Of a stretch of 17,948 nt of DNA, positions 16,173 through 17,948 are shown one piece after another. The stretch is taken from assembly GCA_000438155.1 (NCBI GenBank), contig FR902940.1, forward strand, positions 1-17,948, written 5' to 3'. The number at the start of each line of letters is the position of its first letter. Positions within the stretch are counted from its first letter, which is position 1. Below the pieces are notes generated by a model. That model had not been told where the DNA came from and did no database searches. It saw nothing but the letters and a program-made list of their open reading frames with translations. The position numbers were made by a program, and so were the translations under genes. This DNA is from Firmicutes bacterium CAG:95. GTDB lineage: Bacteria > Bacillota > Clostridia > Lachnospirales > Lachnospiraceae.

Positions 16173-17113
16173 TGCTTAACCACCTTTTCTATATCTGCTA
16201 CAAGATATCGTTGCTGACGAAATACCAAATTTAATAATACTGACAGATACTTAAGAATAATGGTAAGCAATGCAAACACCCCAAAGAAGCCAAGAGCCAG
16301 AAAGCTCATGGTCGAAAGCCAGCCCTCCACCGGCTTATTGGAATTAAAAAAATCACTTATAACATAAATTCCCATGCCTATAGTCAAAAATAAGAACATA
16401 CCACTTAATACTGCAGACAATTTTTCCATTGCATTCGTAAAATAAATAAAAGAATCCAACGCTAATGCCGTACGCTCCCGTGTTATCGTTTTATTCTTTA
16501 TCCTTGCCATTCTGTCCTTACTCTCATAGGCAATCGTCGCATTTTTCAGCCCACAATTCATATATACTGCTTTACGATAAGGAATGTACTGTCCCATAGA
16601 CTTAATTCTGTTAATTGCACGTCTTGACACAATCCGGAATGTTTCAGGACCTATCTTTCCACTTGTCCGGCTGGTACTGTTGTACAACAGGTAAAAAAGT
16701 CTGGAGGTCCATCTGACCTTTCCCCTGCTTCTTACTGCTACAATATCATTTCCCTCTAACAGTTTCTCATAAACCCTCATAATTAACTCAGGTTCATAAT
16801 CCACAAACACATCATCAAATTCGAAAACGAAATCTCCAATAGCAATATCACGTCCGGCATTCATCGCACTTTCCAGCCCCTGAAAGAAGCTCATATGAAT
16901 GATATTCACCATTGCCTTTATCTGATTATTCTCAATATACTCCCGTAATTTGGAAATTGTACCATCCGTACAGCCGTCATCCACACAGACCATCTCAAAT
17001 TCCTGAAAATGGCTGTTATATACCGGTAAAACTTTATCCAGGAAATAATCAATATAGCCTTCGACATTATGAAGATATACTACCACAGATATAAATTTCT
17101 TCTCTTTCTGCAT
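16169..17113 (-). CDS. GT2-family glycosyltransferase with C-terminal membrane pair
   Basis: This 314-residue protein pairs a GT-A domain (about 1-215) with two C-terminal membrane segments (about 233-253 and 267-295), the layout of polyprenyl-phosphate hexose synthases such as the GtrB, ArnC and DPM-like enzymes. Motifs include SVVVYLHNVEGYI at the N-terminus, VCVDDGCTDGT (42-52) for nucleotide binding and FEFDDVF (97-103) where the family normally has a DxD. A basic loop (VRSRGKVRWTSRLFYLLYN, 127-145) follows, as in relatives that bind the lipid phosphate. It probably loads a sugar onto undecaprenyl phosphate for the GT-C enzymes. The ATG has GGGAG about 13 bases upstream, rather far. It starts 22 bases after the oxidoreductase gene, and its TGA stop overlaps the CotH start. 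Confidence 0.95.
   Translation of the reverse strand: MQKEKKFISVVVYLHNVEGYIDYFLDKVLPVYNSHFQEFEMVCVDDGCTDGTISKLREYIENNQIKAMVNIIHMSFFQGLESAMNAGRDIAIGDFVFEFDDVFVDYEPELIMRVYEKLLEGNDIVAVRSRGKVRWTSRLFYLLYNSTSRTSGKIGPETFRIVSRRAINRIKSMGQYIPYRKAVYMNCGLKNATIAYESKDRMARIKNKTITRERTALALDSFIYFTNAMEKLSAVLSGMFLFLTIGMGIYVISDFFNSNKPVEGWLSTMSFLALGFFGVFALLTIILKYLSVLLNLVFRQQRYLVADIEKVVKH
16180..16185 (-). promoter_or_regulatory. Ribosome binding site deciding the TTG start of the CotH gene
   Basis: AGGTGG lies seven bases before TTG at 16170-16172, within the last codons of the GT2 gene. The next ATG (codon 8) would fall inside the hydrophobic anchor and remove its basic leader (Lys-Lys), so TTG is preferred. Confidence 0.75.
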
Positions 17114-17135
17114 CTTATTATTTATTCTCCCACAT

Positions 17136-17948
17136 TTACATTAAATATTCATCCAGATCATAGACTGTATTTATCTTTCCGGAAAGTACGCTGATAAAAA
17201 CAGGCTCTTCACTGAGCACCCTGATTGCTGTCGGTCTGGAGTCATCTACCTCTGAAGATTTCAGAATGGGTTTCATAGAATACAGGGATTCTCTATAGGT
17301 ATAGACATATTCATCTTTCAAATATTTATCTGCCAGATGTGACATATACGGCCACGCTGAATCCGGTTTATGAGGACAGAGATTACAATTTCCCAAATGC
17401 TCCTCCGAACAGCTAAAGTCCGGATCCTCAATTCCTCTCTGGCATTTAAAGGAGGGGAATCTATCGTATGAAGTCACATGGGGGGTAAAGGTTACCGATG
17501 TCAATGAATGAAGCCCTGTCTTTCCAAAAGGCATGATAGAAAAGAATGGTCCATCCATTACGGTAATTCCTGTGCTCTTAAGTACCTGAGACGGCTCACA
17601 GAGAATAATTTCACAAAGCTCATATTTAATATCAAAGAATGTATGATCCATCCCTTCTAATTTATTGATGATCTGATTTACAGATGCATAGGTTGCATTC
17701 AACACAAATGGAGCTTCCATCCTGCTGTCTCCGTGCAGCCATATTTCAAACGAATTATGCTTTTTAACGATCTTTTCTATTCTTGCTCCATAGACAATGG
17801 TAACATTGGGAAGATCTTCCAGTTCCTGCTCATAATATTTTTGCAGGATTTTGGCATCATACGTATATTCCTGAGTCATAAAAGCCCCATCACACATTCC
17901 AGGCTTAAAATAGCCGGAAGGTGACACTTCATCACACCGAATTCCTGC
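17136..17948 (-). CDS. FAD-dependent oxidoreductase (DAO-like), 5' end outside window
   Basis: The frame stays open through the right edge (the first visible residues read AGIRCDEVSPSGYF), so this is the C-terminal 270 residues of a larger protein. The N-terminal GxGxxG dinucleotide motif must lie outside. The pattern YDAKILQKYYEQEL, then VTIVYGARIEKI, then PFVLNATYASVN is the substrate and cofactor half of the DAO flavoprotein fold, where a second strand returns to the FAD site. This subgroup commonly sits in glycan clusters and may oxidise a sugar or amino-sugar, but no substrate can be assigned. Four cysteines (encoded at 17376-17444) are spaced like a metal site. A GTG at 17925-17927 could be mistaken for the start, but coding clearly continues beyond it. 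It precedes the membrane GT2 gene by 22 bases in the operon. Confidence 0.88.
   Translation of the reverse strand, partial: AGIRCDEVSPSGYFKPGMCDGAFMTQEYTYDAKILQKYYEQELEDLPNVTIVYGARIEKIVKKHNSFEIWLHGDSRMEAPFVLNATYASVNQIINKLEGMDHTFFDIKYELCEIILCEPSQVLKSTGITVMDGPFFSIMPFGKTGLHSLTSVTFTPHVTSYDRFPSFKCQRGIEDPDFSCSEEHLGNCNLCPHKPDSAWPYMSHLADKYLKDEYVYTYRESLYSMKPILKSSEVDDSRPTAIRVLSEEPVFISVLSGKINTVYDLDEYLM

Noticed and set aside
1..17948. CRISPR arrays, tRNA or rRNA genes, insertion sequences
   Set aside because: No regularly spaced repeats, cloverleaf-like segments or transposase motifs were found on reading both strands.

Overview
The window looks like a cell-envelope glycan locus from a Gram-positive Clostridia genome, most likely a member of the Lachnospiraceae. 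This is inferred from the moderate AT-richness, the strong AGGAGG-type ribosome binding sites, the frequent TTG and GTG starts, the lipoprotein signals and the gene families. No RNA genes, CRISPR arrays, transposases or integrases are visible. Twelve of the thirteen genes are on the minus strand.

Right block (17948 down to 9529, minus strand): eight tightly packed genes that read as one operon entering from beyond the right edge. In transcription order they are an FAD-dependent oxidoreductase (5' end outside the window), a membrane-anchored GT2 glycosyltransferase, an extracytoplasmic CotH-type kinase, a VTC-domain polyphosphate polymerase-like protein, a DUF4956 membrane protein, a second (soluble) GT2 glycosyltransferase, a DegT-family PLP aminotransferase and a DUF6056-like polytopic membrane protein. 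Gaps run from a 17-base overlap to 34 bases, and three junctions suggest translational coupling. The CotH-VTC-DUF4956 trio points to phosphate chemistry at the membrane. The aminotransferase, oxidoreductase and GT2 enzymes point to a modified sugar being built into a glycan.

Middle (9540 to 6767): one plus-strand GT39/GT-C-like membrane glycosyltransferase with its own good promoter (7955-7983). Its 3' end overlaps the DUF6056 gene tail-to-tail by 12 bases. It is divergent from a lipoprotein SGNH/GDSL hydrolase on the minus strand, which ends at two tandem hairpin terminators (6624-6740).

Left block (6622 down to 119, minus strand): a new promoter directly after the terminators drives a GT-C mannosyltransferase-like membrane protein, a large lipoprotein GH78 alpha-L-rhamnosidase and another large polytopic GT-C-like protein with an outside C-terminal domain.

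Together the window encodes sugar modification, lipid-linked or processive glycosyl transfer (two GT2 and four GT-C-like or multi-spanning proteins), and surface trimming enzymes (SGNH esterase-like, rhamnosidase). A glycopolymer containing rhamnose or a related deoxysugar, possibly phosphorylated, is the simplest reading, but no substrate can be read from the sequence. The most unusual element is the CotH-VTC-DUF4956 cassette embedded in a glycosyltransferase operon.
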